Shown here: positions 48,809-58,357 of the stretch, piece after piece
Position numbering within the stretch: position 1 is the stretch's first letter
Layout of the letters: every line of letters starts with the position of its first letter
From: Staphylococcus sp. 17KM0847
GTDB lineage: Bacteria; Bacillota; Bacilli; Staphylococcales; Staphylococcaceae
Length of the DNA stretch: 64,000 bases
Direction: 5' to 3'
NCBI RefSeq assembly: GCF_013463155.1
Contig: NZ_CP040781.1
Coordinates: 434,001 to 498,000, forward strand
Notes under the pieces: generated by a model
Seen by the model: the letters and a program-made list of their open reading frames with translations, nothing else
What the model was told of the DNA's origin: nothing
Databases searched by the model: none
Translations under genes and position numbers: made by a program

Positions 48809-49627
48809 TTATTTTGGTATATTTAAGTTGAAAAAGTGATTGAGATAGACGCCAATACCGTCATCGTTATTAGATAATGTTGTTTCTTTGGCGACATATT
48901 TTAATTCGTGAATTGCATTGTCCATTGCTACCCCATGTTTGGCGTACTTAATCATTTCAAGGTCGTTATCTTCATCACCGAATGCGATGATTTCATTGCG
49001 GTCAATACCGAGGTATTTGCGTACGACATCGATACCAACGGCTTTACTTATGCCACGTTTGACTAATTCTATAACAGGAAAGGGGGCACCCCAACGTCGA
49101 TGTTCAATATTTTCAGCATAAAAGCGAGTGAGGACTTGTTTGACACGTGGAATCATATGTTCTTCCGCTTCAACGAGAAGACTTGTAGGGTCTTCGTGTA
49201 ATAATTCACATAAATCTCCCATTTTAACATTGGGATTGCCCATACTAAAACCGTCGAAAAGTCGAGCATCTGGACGATCAATATAAACTTGATCTCCGAC
49301 TTCAGCAATAATATTTTGTATATTCATCTTTTTTAATGTATCAATAATACTCATAGCTAAGCCTTCATCAAGGCGTTCATGATAAGTTGGAAAATGAGTA
49401 TCAAGAGGATGATGTATAAAAGCACCATTAAAGTTAACGATAGGTGTGTTAAGTGCGAGTTGATTATAATAAAGTTTACTAGCACGATATGGACGACCTG
49501 TGGCAATCATAATATAGTGACCTTGTTGTTGGAGTGTTTTCAATACACGAAAGGTATAATCAGAGATGTTTTTTTCATCATTCAATAAAGTTCCATCTAA
49601 ATCCAAGCATATTAAGTGTTTCTTCAT
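48809..49627 (-). CDS. Cof-type HAD-IIB family phosphatase
   Basis: 272-residue HAD hydrolase with a C2B cap. Motif I is CLDLDGTLLNDEKNIS (nucleophile Asp8), motif II is IATGRPYRA, the motif III lysine is in KRGISKAVGI, and motif IV is FGDEDNDLEMI. Such Cof-type enzymes dephosphorylate sugar phosphates, nucleotides or pyridoxal phosphate; the substrate is unknown. It lies 22 bp upstream of cdr on the same strand and is probably co-transcribed with it. Confidence 0.9.
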   Translation of the reverse strand: MKKHLICLDLDGTLLNDEKNISDYTFRVLKTLQQQGHYIMIATGRPYRASKLYYNQLALNTPIVNFNGAFIHHPLDTHFPTYHERLDEGLAMSIIDTLKKMNIQNIIAEVGDQVYIDRPDARLFDGFSMGNPNVKMGDLCELLHEDPTSLLVEAEEHMIPRVKQVLTRFYAENIEHRRWGAPFPVIELVKRGISKAVGIDVVRKYLGIDRNEIIAFGDEDNDLEMIKYAKHGVAMDNAIHELKYVAKETTLSNNDDGIGVYLNHFFNLNIPK

Positions 49628-49739
49628 AATTTTCTCCTAAGTCTAAAAGTTTCAACGTATCAATATCATAGCATTTTATTGTCGAAATGTGGTGATTTTG
49701 ATATATTGATAGTAGTTATATTAAAAAGAGGTGATAGGC

Positions 49740-50048
49740 ATGGAAGAGGCATTAAAAGACAGTATTTTAGGTGCGTTAGAAAACGTTATTGATCCTGAGT
49801 TGGGTATTGATATCGTCAACCTAGGTCTTGTTTATAAAGTTGATTTAAACGATGATGGTCTTTGTACCGTTGAGATGACATTGACATCAATCGGTTGTCC
49901 GTTAGGGCCACAAATTGTGGATCAGGTAAAAACAGCACTAGGTGAGCTACCAGAAATAAAAGATACTGAAGTTAACATCGTATGGAATCCGCCATGGAAT
50001 AAAGATATGATGTCACGCTATGCTAAAATTGCATTAGGCGTAAACTAA
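49740..50048 (+). CDS. sufT: Fe-S cluster maturation factor SufT (MIP18/DUF59 family)
   Basis: 102-residue MIP18-family protein. It shows DPELGIDIVNLGLVYKVDL, TLTSIGCPLGPQIVDQVK (conserved Cys) and VWNPPWNKDMMSRYAK, practically the S. aureus SufT sequence. SufT is an accessory factor that helps mature [4Fe-4S] proteins such as aconitase and LipA when demand is high. The ATG at 49740 has AGAGGTGA upstream; an in-frame GTG at 49731 lies inside that site. It complements sufB, nfu and the A-type carrier elsewhere in the window. Confidence 0.94.
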   Translation: MEEALKDSILGALENVIDPELGIDIVNLGLVYKVDLNDDGLCTVEMTLTSIGCPLGPQIVDQVKTALGELPEIKDTEVNIVWNPPWNKDMMSRYAKIALGVN

Positions 50049-50087
50049 TCAAAAGTAGTTTAAAGCTATGTATTATAAATAAAGTGT

Positions 50088-50127
50088 AAAGGACTGAACG
50101 AATAATAATATGTTTCAGTCCTTTTTT
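50088..50127 (+). terminator. Terminator after sufT
   Basis: AAGGACTGAA (50089-50098) and TTCAGTCCTT (50114-50123), followed by further T. Confidence 0.9.
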
Positions 50128-50223
50128 CTAGGTTTAAAGCAAAAGATATATTGATAAAGTTTGTTCATACAATTAATATATTATAATAAATAAGTATTTT
50201 TGACTATTATTTACGAGGGAAGA

Positions 50224-52053
50224 ATGATCGTTATGTGGAATTTTGATAAACCTTCGCATCATTCGTTATCAACACGTTATATGCCCGGATTGGATGGATT
50301 ACGTGCTATCGCTGTGATAGCAGTCATTATCTATCATCTAAATCCACAATGGTTACCAGGTGGATTTTTAGGTGTAGATACATTTTTTGTGATTTCAGGC
50401 TATTTGATTACCAGTTTATTATTAACGGAATATCACAACAATCATTACATTGACTTATGGGCATTTTGGATAAGACGTTTGAAGCGACTTGTTCCAGCAG
50501 TTATCTTTTTAATTATGGTCGTCTTGATTTTGACATTATTTGCTGCACCGGGAGAGGTTAAAGCAGTGCGTGGCGATGCTTTTGCTGCTCTTTTTTATAT
50601 CAGCAACTGGTGGTATATCTTTCAGGATGTGGATTACTTTGCACAATTTGAAGTCGCACCACTTAAACATTTGTGGTCATTAGCCATTGAAGAACAATTC
50701 TATTTGTGCTTTCCAATTATTTTATTAATCATGCTCTATTTTATCAAGAGAATCAAACCTATATTATATGTATTACTCACTTGTATTGTTTTGTCTATGA
50801 TTGCAATGGGTGTAATGTATGAGCCACAGGGTAATGTTGCGCGTGTATACTTTGGAACAGATACACGTTTACAAACTTTATTACTTGGTGTTTTACTTGC
50901 ATTTGTATGGCCTGCTTTCAAGCTAAAAGTACAGACAGCTGTAAAAGCTAGAGTAGTGATTGACAGTATTGGTGTTGTAACACTATTAGGTGTGTTAATT
51001 TGTTTTCGATATGTCAGCGATACACATCATTGGTTGTATTATGGTGGCTTTGGATGGATTAGTTTTCTAACACTCGGCGTTATCGCAAGTGCAGTGCACC
51101 CTAGTGGTTGGTTTGCAAAATTACTAGGTAATCCTCTCTTTACATATATTGGTTCACGCTCATACAGTCTTTATTTATGGCATTATCCAATTATTGTTTT
51201 TGTACAACATCAATTTGTACAGGGACAATTACCGAATTATGCCTATATGATTGAAGTGATATTAACGATTGCTATGGCAGAATTCTCATATCGTTGGATT
51301 GAAACCCCCTTTCGCCAAAAAGGCTTTCATATTTTTGATTTTCGCCATCTTAAACATTGGCAATTGCGCAATGTCAAACGTACGTGGTTGGTCATCTTAT
51401 TGCTTGTGCCTTCGATTTTAATTTTAGCAGGTGTATTTAATGGTTTGTCTAAAGAGAAAGCACATACGACAGCAATTAACACAGATGAAGTTGAAAAATA
51501 TATTGCAACACCCATCCCACTCGATACGATAAAGATAGATGGTTTAGAAGTGAAGGGGCATAAATCACCTTATGCGCACTGGAAGCCACTACTGATTGGA
51601 GATTCAGTTATGGTTGATATTGGAGATGCATTTAAAGAAAAAGTGCCTAATGCAAGTATTAACGGTCTAATTGGTCGTCAACTTGTACAAGCAATTCCTC
51701 TTGTACGTGAAAGTTATCCAGAGTATAAAGATCCGGATGATATCGTTGTTTTAGAGTTGGGGACAAATGGTGACTTCACAAAAGAACAACTGGATACATT
51801 ATTAGGGTTATTCGATAAAGCGCAAGTTTATATTGTGAATACAAGAGTACCTCGCGACTATGAAACACATGTCAATGAACTATTTGCTAAAGCAGCTGAA
51901 AAGAGAGACAACGTGCAACTTGTTGATTGGTATTCAAGATCAGAAGGACATCCAAATTATTTCGCACCTGATGGTATTCATTTAGAGGCAGATGGTGTAC
52001 GCGCATTGAACAATGAGATTATCCGTACAATTGAAAAGTATAATAAAGAGTAA
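50224..52053 (+). CDS. OatA-like O-acetyltransferase (AT3 plus SGNH domains)
   Basis: 609-residue membrane protein with an N-terminal acyltransferase-3 domain of about ten helices and a C-terminal extracytoplasmic SGNH domain (from about 430). AT3 landmarks are MPGLDGLRAIAVIAVIIYHL, GVDTFFVISGYLIT, RLKRLVPAV and LWSLAIEEQFYLCFP. SGNH motifs are LLIGDSVMVDIG (Ser nucleophile), ELGTNGDF and APDGIHLEADG (Asp-His). OatA-type enzymes acetylate muramic acid and confer lysozyme resistance. S. aureus has oatA elsewhere and a second AT3-SGNH gene at this locus, so the substrate here is uncertain. The start follows GAGGGAAG. Confidence 0.9.
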   Translation: MIVMWNFDKPSHHSLSTRYMPGLDGLRAIAVIAVIIYHLNPQWLPGGFLGVDTFFVISGYLITSLLLTEYHNNHYIDLWAFWIRRLKRLVPAVIFLIMVVLILTLFAAPGEVKAVRGDAFAALFYISNWWYIFQDVDYFAQFEVAPLKHLWSLAIEEQFYLCFPIILLIMLYFIKRIKPILYVLLTCIVLSMIAMGVMYEPQGNVARVYFGTDTRLQTLLLGVLLAFVWPAFKLKVQTAVKARVVIDSIGVVTLLGVLICFRYVSDTHHWLYYGGFGWISFLTLGVIASAVHPSGWFAKLLGNPLFTYIGSRSYSLYLWHYPIIVFVQHQFVQGQLPNYAYMIEVILTIAMAEFSYRWIETPFRQKGFHIFDFRHLKHWQLRNVKRTWLVILLLVPSILILAGVFNGLSKEKAHTTAINTDEVEKYIATPIPLDTIKIDGLEVKGHKSPYAHWKPLLIGDSVMVDIGDAFKEKVPNASINGLIGRQLVQAIPLVRESYPEYKDPDDIVVLELGTNGDFTKEQLDTLLGLFDKAQVYIVNTRVPRDYETHVNELFAKAAEKRDNVQLVDWYSRSEGHPNYFAPDGIHLEADGVRALNNEIIRTIEKYNKE

Positions 52054-52177
52054 GCGTAAAAAGTTGTAGGGACCGGACATAGAAAAATGATTCTAAATAA
52101 ATGAATAAATATTTGTGAAGGGTGTCTGAAGTAAAAATACATTTGACAATCTTTTTACGCCTAATCACAACTTACCA

Positions 52178-52229
52178 GAGCGAGACTACGAAAGCTTTTT
52201 ATAAAAATCTTTCTGTTTCGCTCCTTTTA
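52178..52229 (+). repeat. Dispersed terminator repeat, copy C
   Basis: GAGCGAGAC (52178-52186) with GTTTCGCTC (52215-52223), and inner AAAG...CTTT, then CTTTT. It is related to the elements at 17449 and 46868. It probably terminates the acyltransferase gene. The remaining 52230-52327 sequence is plain AT-rich DNA. Confidence 0.75.
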
Positions 52230-52327
52230 ACTTATTGTGGGGTGAATTAAATGAAGGGAAAGTATAATCCTTTAATCTAGTGTATAGAACATAAGAAATT
52301 TATTCACTAACGTATCATTTGTTTGAG

Positions 52328-52356
52328 TTGATTTTTAGATTAAAGGGCGTTATAAT
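52328..52356 (+). promoter_or_regulatory. Sigma-A promoter of clpB
   Basis: TTGATT, a 17-bp spacer and a perfect TATAAT, about 72 bp before the start codon. Confidence 0.75.
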
Positions 52357-52364
52357 TTAATTAA

Positions 52365-52387
52365 GGTCAAAGAAAGTCAAAGTCAAA
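52365..52387 (+). promoter_or_regulatory. CtsR operator of clpB
   Basis: GGTCAAA-GAA-AGTCAAA (52365-52381) matches the CtsR heptad-repeat consensus RGTCAAANANRGTCAAA perfectly, and a third AGTCAAA follows at once (52381-52387, sharing one base). It covers the transcript start, fitting heat-shock repression by CtsR. ctsR itself is not in the window. Confidence 0.88.
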
Positions 52388-52427
52388 TTGACGCTTTGGT
52401 GATTTGAAAATAGAGGAGTGATTCATT

Positions 52428-55043
52428 TTGGATATTAATAAGATGACACATTCTATTCAAAGTGCTTTACAAAAAGCAATAGAATACACACAGACATATC
52501 AATTAACAAATATTGAAGTTGAAGCGATTTTAAAAGCAATATTAGAAATACAAGATAGCTTATTTCATACCATATTAGAGCGTGCCAAGGTAGATACACA
52601 GGCACTTGAAAAAGCATACGAACAAAAGTTGAAGCAGTATCCGAAAGTATCTGGAGATCATGTACAATATGGTCAATATCTCTCACAACAAACACATACA
52701 TTATTGAATAAAGCAGAACAATATATGCACGAATACGATGATCAATTTATCTCTATGGAACATATGCTACGTGCAGCAATAGATACTGACCCAACGACAC
52801 AATCTTTTGTGCAATATAAAGAAGAAGCTATTAAAGAAATCATTAAAAAAATTAGAGGAGGTAATCACGTGACAACACAAAATCCTGAAGTAAACTATGA
52901 AGCATTATCTAAATATGGCCGTGATTTAGTAGAAGAAGTGCGCAAAGGCAATATGGATCCTGTTATTGGTCGAGACGAAGAGATTCGTAACACGATTCGT
53001 ATTTTAAGTCGTAAAACAAAAAATAACCCTGTATTAATCGGTGAGCCGGGTGTTGGTAAAACAGCGATTGTTGAAGGACTGGCACAGCGTATTGTAAAAA
53101 AAGATGTACCAGAATCACTGCTGGATAAAACAGTGTTTGAACTTGATTTAAGTGCGTTAGTAGCAGGTGCAAAATATCGTGGTGAATTTGAAGAAAGACT
53201 TAAAGCAGTATTAAAAGAAGTAAAAGAATCTGACGGACGTATTTTATTATTTATTGATGAGATTCACATGCTTGTTGGTGCAGGTAAAACTGATGGTGCA
53301 ATGGACGCTGGAAATATGTTAAAACCAATGTTGGCAAGAGGAGAGCTGCATTGTATCGGTGCAACAACACTGAATGAATATCGTGAATATATTGAGAAAG
53401 ATTCAGCCTTAGAGCGTCGTTTTCAAAAGGTTAATGTCAAAGAGCCGAATATTGAAGATACGATTTCGATTTTGCGTGGACTTAAAGAACGTTATGAAGT
53501 GCATCATGGTGTGCGTATTCAAGACCGTGCATTAGTAGCTGCAGCAGAGCTATCAGATCGTTATATTACAGATCGCTTTTTACCAGATAAAGCGATAGAC
53601 CTTGTCGATCAAGCTTCAGCAACCATTCGTACGGAAATGGGATCTAATCCAACAGAACTCGATCAAGCCAATCGTCGTGTCATGCAGCTTGAAATTGAAG
53701 AAAATGCATTAAAAAAAGAATCTGATGATGCAAGTCGTATGCGCTTAAAAGAGTTACAAGAAGAACTTGCTGAAGAAAAAGAAAAACAATCACAGTTACA
53801 GGCACGTGTAGAAGAAGAAAAAGAAAAAATAGCTAAAGTTCAAGACAAGCGTGCGGAACTTGATGAAAGTCGTAAAGCATTGGAAGATGCTGAAAACAAT
53901 TATGATCTTGAAAAAGCGGCAGTCTTACAGCACGGTAAAATACCAGAACTGGAAAGAGAGTTAAAAGAATTAGAAGCAGCATTTCAGGAATCTCAAGGAG
54001 AAGATGGGGAACGTATCATTCGCGAAGTTGTGACTGATGAAGAGATTGGTGAGATTGTCAGTCAGTGGACAGGTATTCCCGTGTCGAAACTTGTGGAAAC
54101 TGAACGCGAAAAGTTACTCAACTTATCAGATATTTTACACAAACGCGTTGTAGGTCAAGACCGCGCTGTCGATCTTGTATCAGATGCCGTTGTTCGAGCG
54201 AGAGCAGGTATTAAAGACCCAAATCGTCCAATTGGTTCATTTTTATTCTTAGGACCTACAGGAGTGGGGAAAACAGAGTTGGCTAAATCACTGGCTTCAA
54301 CACTGTTTGATTCTGAAAAGCATATGATTCGTATCGATATGAGTGAGTATATGGAAAAACACGCGGTGTCTCGATTAATTGGTGCTCCTCCAGGTTATAT
54401 TGGTCATGATGAAGGTGGTCAATTAACAGAAGCAGTAAGACGTAACCCTTACTCTGTTATTCTGCTTGATGAAGTTGAGAAAGCACATACTGATGTTTTT
54501 AATGTATTACTACAAATTTTAGATGAAGGGCGATTGACGGATTCTAAAGGACGTAGTGTAGATTTTAAAAATACAATCATCATTATGACAAGTAATATTG
54601 GCTCACAAATCTTATTGGAAAATGTAAAAAATTCAGGTGTTATTACTGAAGAAACTGAAAAAGCAGTGATGAATAGTTTAAATGCATACTTTAAGCCAGA
54701 AATTTTAAACCGCATGGATGATATTGTGTTATTCCGCCCATTATCAGTAAGTGATATGCAGATGATTGTGGATAAGATTTTAACAAATTTAAATATGCGT
54801 TTAATGGATCAACGCATTACAATAGAGATGACAGATGAAGCAGAACAATGGATGGGAGAGACAGCTTATGAGCCAGAGTTTGGTGCACGTCCATTGAAGC
54901 GCTTTGTCCAAAGACATGTAGAAACACCGTTGGCACGCTTAATGATTAAAGATAGCTTGCCTGAAGGAACAAAAGTATATGGTTATTTACAAGATGGCAA
55001 AATTCAATTTAATATTGAGCGACCTGAATCAATAGAATCATAA
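52428..55043 (+). CDS. clpB: ClpB disaggregase chaperone
   Basis: 871-residue Hsp100 AAA+ disaggregase that works with DnaK/DnaJ/GrpE to resolve heat-aggregated proteins. It has an N-domain (1-145), AAA-1 with [18 protein letters not shown], the coiled-coil M-domain (about 410-530, rich in Glu/Lys) that separates ClpB from ClpC, and AAA-2 with [15 protein letters not shown]. Arg-finger and pore-loop regions ([22 protein letters not shown]) are present. There is no ClpP-binding loop. The start codon is TTG, with GAGGAGTG 8 bp upstream, giving the S. aureus N-terminus MDINKMT. Confidence 0.97.
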   Translation: MDINKMTHSIQSALQKAIEYTQTYQLTNIEVEAILKAILEIQDSLFHTILERAKVDTQALEKAYEQKLKQYPKVSGDHVQYGQYLSQQTHTLLNKAEQYMHEYDDQFISMEHMLRAAIDTDPTTQSFVQYKEEAIKEIIKKIRGGNHVTTQNPEVNYEALSKYGRDLVEEVRKGNMDPVIGRDEEIRNTIRILSRKTKNNPVLIGEPGVGKTAIVEGLAQRIVKKDVPESLLDKTVFELDLSALVAGAKYRGEFEERLKAVLKEVKESDGRILLFIDEIHMLVGAGKTDGAMDAGNMLKPMLARGELHCIGATTLNEYREYIEKDSALERRFQKVNVKEPNIEDTISILRGLKERYEVHHGVRIQDRALVAAAELSDRYITDRFLPDKAIDLVDQASATIRTEMGSNPTELDQANRRVMQLEIEENALKKESDDASRMRLKELQEELAEEKEKQSQLQARVEEEKEKIAKVQDKRAELDESRKALEDAENNYDLEKAAVLQHGKIPELERELKELEAAFQESQGEDGERIIREVVTDEEIGEIVSQWTGIPVSKLVETEREKLLNLSDILHKRVVGQDRAVDLVSDAVVRARAGIKDPNRPIGSFLFLGPTGVGKTELAKSLASTLFDSEKHMIRIDMSEYMEKHAVSRLIGAPPGYIGHDEGGQLTEAVRRNPYSVILLDEVEKAHTDVFNVLLQILDEGRLTDSKGRSVDFKNTIIIMTSNIGSQILLENVKNSGVITEETEKAVMNSLNAYFKPEILNRMDDIVLFRPLSVSDMQMIVDKILTNLNMRLMDQRITIEMTDEAEQWMGETAYEPEFGARPLKRFVQRHVETPLARLMIKDSLPEGTKVYGYLQDGKIQFNIERPESIES

Positions 55044-55046
55044 CTG

Positions 55047-55090
55047 AAAAAGCGTCGATGAAGTGTTTTAGTGCTTCATCGACGCTTTTT
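55047..55090. terminator. Bidirectional terminator between clpB and yjzD
   Basis: AGCGTCGATGAAG (55051-55063) and CTTCATCGACGCT (55074-55086), a perfect 13-bp stem flanked by AAAA and TTTT. Confidence 0.93.
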
Positions 55091-55092
55091 AT

Positions 55093-55290
55093 TTAATGTG
55101 ATTCAGTTGATTGGTGGTTATTGTTTGATCGTCCGGCAATATCAATAATAAAAATAATGATAAAAACAAATACAGCAAGACCAATTGGAGCAACAAGATT
55201 AAGTGGACCACCACCACCTAAGCTATTCAATACAAAGTTAACCATCTCAAATAATAGTACAGCCCAAATGAATGTGATGATATATTTCAT
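55093..55290 (-). CDS. YjzD-like small membrane protein (DUF2929)
   Basis: 65-residue protein with two membrane helices (about 3-21 and 31-51) separated by a glycine-rich loop (SLGGGGP) and ending in a polar tail (RSNNNHQSTESH). This fits the YjzD/DUF2929 family, which in Bacilli often lies beside fabH as here. Its function is unknown. It is convergent with clpB and divergent from fabH. GGAGG lies upstream of the ATG. Confidence 0.75.
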   Translation of the reverse strand: MKYIITFIWAVLLFEMVNFVLNSLGGGGPLNLVAPIGLAVFVFIIIFIIDIAGRSNNNHQSTESH

Positions 55291-55373
55291 TATGTCTAGC
55301 CTCCATATTTACTGATAATACTATTATAAATATCTTTTGTACGTTTGTATAGTCATGATGATGAGTATCTGGC

Positions 55374-55402
55374 TTGTCATTATTTAGTACCTTGTGTTAA
55401 AT
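55374..55402 (+). promoter_or_regulatory. Promoter of fabH-fabF
   Basis: TTGTCA, a 17-bp spacer and TTAAAT, about 40 bp before the fabH ATG. FapR-like boxes overlap the spacer and the -10/+1 region. Confidence 0.55.
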
Positions 55403-55418
55403 TAATACCTGGTATTAA
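55384..55418 (+). promoter_or_regulatory. Tandem FapR-like operators of fabHF
   Basis: Box 2, TTAATACCTGGTATTAA (55402-55418), is a perfect 17-bp palindrome close to the FapR consensus TTAGTACCTGATACTAA. Box 1, TTAGTACCTTGTGTTAA (55384-55400), matches it at 13 of 17 positions with a perfect left half. FapR represses fatty-acid synthesis genes and is released by malonyl-CoA; fabHF is a known FapR target in S. aureus. Confidence 0.85.
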
Positions 55419-55442
55419 AATTATGAAGAAGGTGTTCAAACC

Positions 55443-56384
55443 ATGAATGTAGGAATTAAAGGATTTGGCGCTTATGTTCCAGAACGTGTAGTGGATAATG
55501 CATATTTTGAGGCATATCTTGACACGTCAGATGAGTGGATTTCACAAATGACAGGAATTAAAGAACGCAGATGGGCAGATGAAGACCAAGATACATCTGA
55601 CTTGGCATATGAAGCAAGTTTAAGAGCGATAGAAGATGCGGGTATTCAAGCTGAAGATGTAGATATGATCATTGTTGCAACTTCAACAGGAGATCATCGT
55701 TTTCCGACCGTAGCCAATATGTTGCAAGAACGTTTAGGATTGAAAAAAGTAGCCTCTATGGATCAGTTGGCAGCTTGCACGGGTTTTATGTATGGCATTA
55801 TAACAGCAAGAGCATTTATACTATCGGGTGATTATCAAAATATTTTAGTTGTTGGTGCGGATAAGTTATCTAAAATTACAGATTTAAACGATCGTGGTAC
55901 AGCTATTTTATTTGGTGATGGTGCTGGTGCAGCGATTATTGGCGAAGTATCAGGTAACCGTGGTATTCTAAGTTATGAACTGGGTTCTGACGGTATCGGA
56001 GGTAAATATTTGTATCAGGAGCAAGATACAGATCTGATTCGAATGAACGGACGGGAAGTGTTTAAATTTGCTGTGCGTATAATGGGTGAGTCTTCTACGC
56101 GCGTTGTTGAAAAAGCAAATTTAACAGCAGATGATATTAATATGTTTATTCCACACCAAGCGAATATTCGTATCATGGAGTCAGCACGTCAAAGATTAAA
56201 CTTACCTAAAGAGAAGATGAGTGTATCTGTTGATAAGTATGGTAATACATCGGCAGCATCTATCCCTTTAAGTATCGGACAGGAACGTGATCACGGAAAT
56301 CTTAAAGATGACGATATACTTGTATTAGTAGGATTTGGCGGTGGATTGACTTGGGGATCAATAGTGATTCGCTGGGGCAAATAA
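55443..56384 (+). CDS. fabH: Beta-ketoacyl-ACP synthase III
   Basis: 313-residue KAS III that starts fatty-acid synthesis by condensing acyl-CoA (branched-chain primers in staphylococci) with malonyl-ACP. The catalytic triad is Cys112 in [11 protein letters not shown], His in [11 protein letters not shown] and Asn in [10 protein letters not shown]. The CoA-binding [10 protein letters not shown] loop is present. fabF starts 17 bp downstream. GAAGGTG is the ribosome-binding site. A FapR-like site overlaps the promoter. Confidence 0.97.
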   Translation: MNVGIKGFGAYVPERVVDNAYFEAYLDTSDEWISQMTGIKERRWADEDQDTSDLAYEASLRAIEDAGIQAEDVDMIIVATSTGDHRFPTVANMLQERLGLKKVASMDQLAACTGFMYGIITARAFILSGDYQNILVVGADKLSKITDLNDRGTAILFGDGAGAAIIGEVSGNRGILSYELGSDGIGGKYLYQEQDTDLIRMNGREVFKFAVRIMGESSTRVVEKANLTADDINMFIPHQANIRIMESARQRLNLPKEKMSVSVDKYGNTSAASIPLSIGQERDHGNLKDDDILVLVGFGGGLTWGSIVIRWGK

Positions 56385-56401
56385 AAAGAGGAGGAGAACG
56401 A

Positions 56402-57649
56402 ATGGTAAAGAAACAACGTGTTGTAGTAACTGGTTTAGGTGCATTATCACCTATTGGAAATGATGTGCCTACAATGTGGAACAATGCTTTAAACGGTGTG
56501 AATGGTATTGATAAAATTACGCGTATTGATACGACACCTTATCAAGTACATATTGGAGGAGAGCTCAAGGACTTTGATATAGAGGACTTTATTCCAAAAA
56601 AAGAAGTAAGAAAAATGGCACGTTTTACACAATATGCAGTCGTTGCAGCGCGTCAAGCATTGGAAGATTCAGGACTAAAAATTGATGAATCGAATGCAGA
56701 TCGCGTTGGTGTTTGGATCGGTTCTGGTATTGGAGGCATGGAAACATTTGAAGAAGCGTTTGATCAGTTACAGAAGCGTGGTCCTCGTCGTGTGAGTCCA
56801 TTTTTTGTACCAATGCTCATACCAGATATGGCTTCAGGACAGGTTTCTATTGATCTTGGCGCCAAAGGTCCCAATGGTTCAACGGTAACAGCTTGTGCAA
56901 CAGCAACAAATTCCATTGGAGAAGCATTTAAGTTTATTGAGCGTGGTGATGCCGATGCGATGATTACAGGTGGTACAGAGGCACCGATTACACATATGTC
57001 TATCGCTGGATTTAGTGCAAGTCGTGCATTGTCCACAAATGATGATGTAGAAACAGCGTGTCGTCCATTCCAAGAAGGTCGAGATGGTTTTGTGATGGGA
57101 GAAGGTGCAGGAGTTATTGTTTTAGAATCATTAGAATCTGCACAAGCACGTGGTGCAACAATTTATGCAGAAATTGTGGGTTATGGTACAACGGGAGATG
57201 CACATCATATTACAGCACCAGCACCGGAAGGAGAAGGTGGTGCGCGTGCAATGGAAGCCGCGTTAAAAGATGCTGATGTCGCCCCAGAATCCATTCAATA
57301 TCTAAATGCACATGGAACGAGTACCCCGGTAGGAGATTTATTTGAAATTCAGGCGATCAAGCGTACATTCGGAGAAGCTGCCAAGTCCTTAAAAATCAGC
57401 TCTACAAAATCAATGACAGGTCACTTATTAGGTGCAACTGGTGGCGTAGAGGCGATTTTCTCGATTTTATCGATCAGAGATGGAAAAATCGCACCGACTA
57501 TACATGCAAATGCGATTGACCCAGAAATTGACTTAGATATTACACCGAATACAGCGGTTGAACATGATATTACTTATGCTATGAGCAATAGTTTAGGGTT
57601 CGGTGGACATAATGCAGTATTAGTTTTTAAAAAATATAACGAATCTTAA
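56402..57649 (+). CDS. fabF: Beta-ketoacyl-ACP synthase II
   Basis: 415-residue KAS II that elongates acyl-ACP and is the target of platensimycin and cerulenin. The active-site Cys165 lies in [18 protein letters not shown]. The two His residues are in [11 protein letters not shown] and [16 protein letters not shown]. The N-terminal [15 protein letters not shown] is typical. The frame is open upstream into fabH, but ATG 56402 follows AGGAGGAG. It is co-transcribed with fabH and ends at a strong terminator. Confidence 0.97.
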   Translation: MVKKQRVVVTGLGALSPIGNDVPTMWNNALNGVNGIDKITRIDTTPYQVHIGGELKDFDIEDFIPKKEVRKMARFTQYAVVAARQALEDSGLKIDESNADRVGVWIGSGIGGMETFEEAFDQLQKRGPRRVSPFFVPMLIPDMASGQVSIDLGAKGPNGSTVTACATATNSIGEAFKFIERGDADAMITGGTEAPITHMSIAGFSASRALSTNDDVETACRPFQEGRDGFVMGEGAGVIVLESLESAQARGATIYAEIVGYGTTGDAHHITAPAPEGEGGARAMEAALKDADVAPESIQYLNAHGTSTPVGDLFEIQAIKRTFGEAAKSLKISSTKSMTGHLLGATGGVEAIFSILSIRDGKIAPTIHANAIDPEIDLDITPNTAVEHDITYAMSNSLGFGGHNAVLVFKKYNES

Positions 57650-57650
57650 A

Positions 57651-57697
57651 AAAAGCGTAAACGCGATTATAGTCAATATAGTCGTGTTTACGCTTTT
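57651..57697. terminator. Bidirectional terminator after fabF
   Basis: AAAGCGTAAAC (57652-57662) and GTTTACGCTTT (57686-57696), plus inner TATA pairing; A and T runs on both sides serve the convergent genes. Confidence 0.88.
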
Positions 57698-57728
57698 AAT
57701 ATAGTGATTGATTACGAGTGATCTCAAA

Positions 57729-58106
57729 TTAAATGGTAAATGCCAATATGAATGAAAGGATAATATAGGTAAGGTTAGCAAACAATGTCGGTTTAATCCA
57801 AGATTGTACAGCATAATGTTGGCGTTTTGGAGATTTGGGGTTATAAAAGTCATCTTCTTCATAGAGATGTCTATTTTTTTTGCGCATCATTTGGTAACGA
57901 AACTTTCTAAACCCATAGCTTGTTACATCAAAAATGCCTTCTTGTACGAGTAGTAGTAAAAATGAAAACATAGTCATAATGATAGAAAGTACAAATAATG
58001 TATTAATAAAATGGAGCCATGTATGCGTTGTGATAGACCAGATACAAAAAGTGAATATAGGTGTTATAAAAATGTAAATAATTGTATTAAGATTAAGTTT
58101 TTTCAT
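57729..58106 (-). CDS. DUF3899 family membrane protein
   Basis: 125-residue protein with three membrane helices (about 7-26, 33-53 and 105-124). A basic/acidic cytoplasmic loop lies between helices 2 and 3 (RKFRYQMMRKKNRHLYEEDDFYNPKSPKRQ). The arrangement fits DUF3899 proteins of staphylococci, which occur at this place between fabF and opp. Its function is unknown. It is divergent from opp, with about 250 bp between. Confidence 0.75.
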   Translation of the reverse strand: MKKLNLNTIIYIFITPIFTFCIWSITTHTWLHFINTLFVLSIIMTMFSFLLLLVQEGIFDVTSYGFRKFRYQMMRKKNRHLYEEDDFYNPKSPKRQHYAVQSWIKPTLFANLTYIILSFILAFTI

Positions 58107-58267
58107 CGAATCTTCCTCATATCAAGTTAAGTGTTTCTTCAATATTGTAACGCAAATTTTTATAATTAACAGTTATTTGTGAACTTTTTCTAACAAATAT
58201 TTTAGACTTTGAATACCGATTTAATAGGCTTTTATAAAAAATAAGGAAATGTTAAATAAAATTAATA

Positions 58268-58296
58268 TTGATTCTAAAAATCGCAAAGTTTATAAT
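58268..58296 (+). promoter_or_regulatory. Sigma-A promoter of the opp operon
   Basis: TTGATT, a 17-bp spacer and a perfect TATAAT, about 60 bp before oppB. Confidence 0.7.
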
Positions 58297-58303
58297 TGTG
58301 TTA

Positions 58304-58318
58304 ATATTTCTGAATATT
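58304..58318 (+). promoter_or_regulatory. CodY-like box at the opp transcript start
   Basis: ATATTTCTGAATATT matches the CodY consensus AATTTTCWGAAAATT at 12 of 15 positions and is nearly palindromic. It lies at about +1 to +15 of the predicted transcript. CodY represses peptide uptake genes when branched-chain amino acids and GTP are plentiful; opp is a known CodY target in S. aureus. Confidence 0.7.
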
Positions 58319-58357
58319 TAGAAGGGAATGTTAATTAAACATAGGGGGAATGAATAT

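Noticed and set aside
57058-57276. Cysteine-rich 72-codon frame inside fabF
   Set aside because: It is an out-of-frame shadow of fabF; the cysteines come from GTG/TGC-like codons of Val/Ala stretches.
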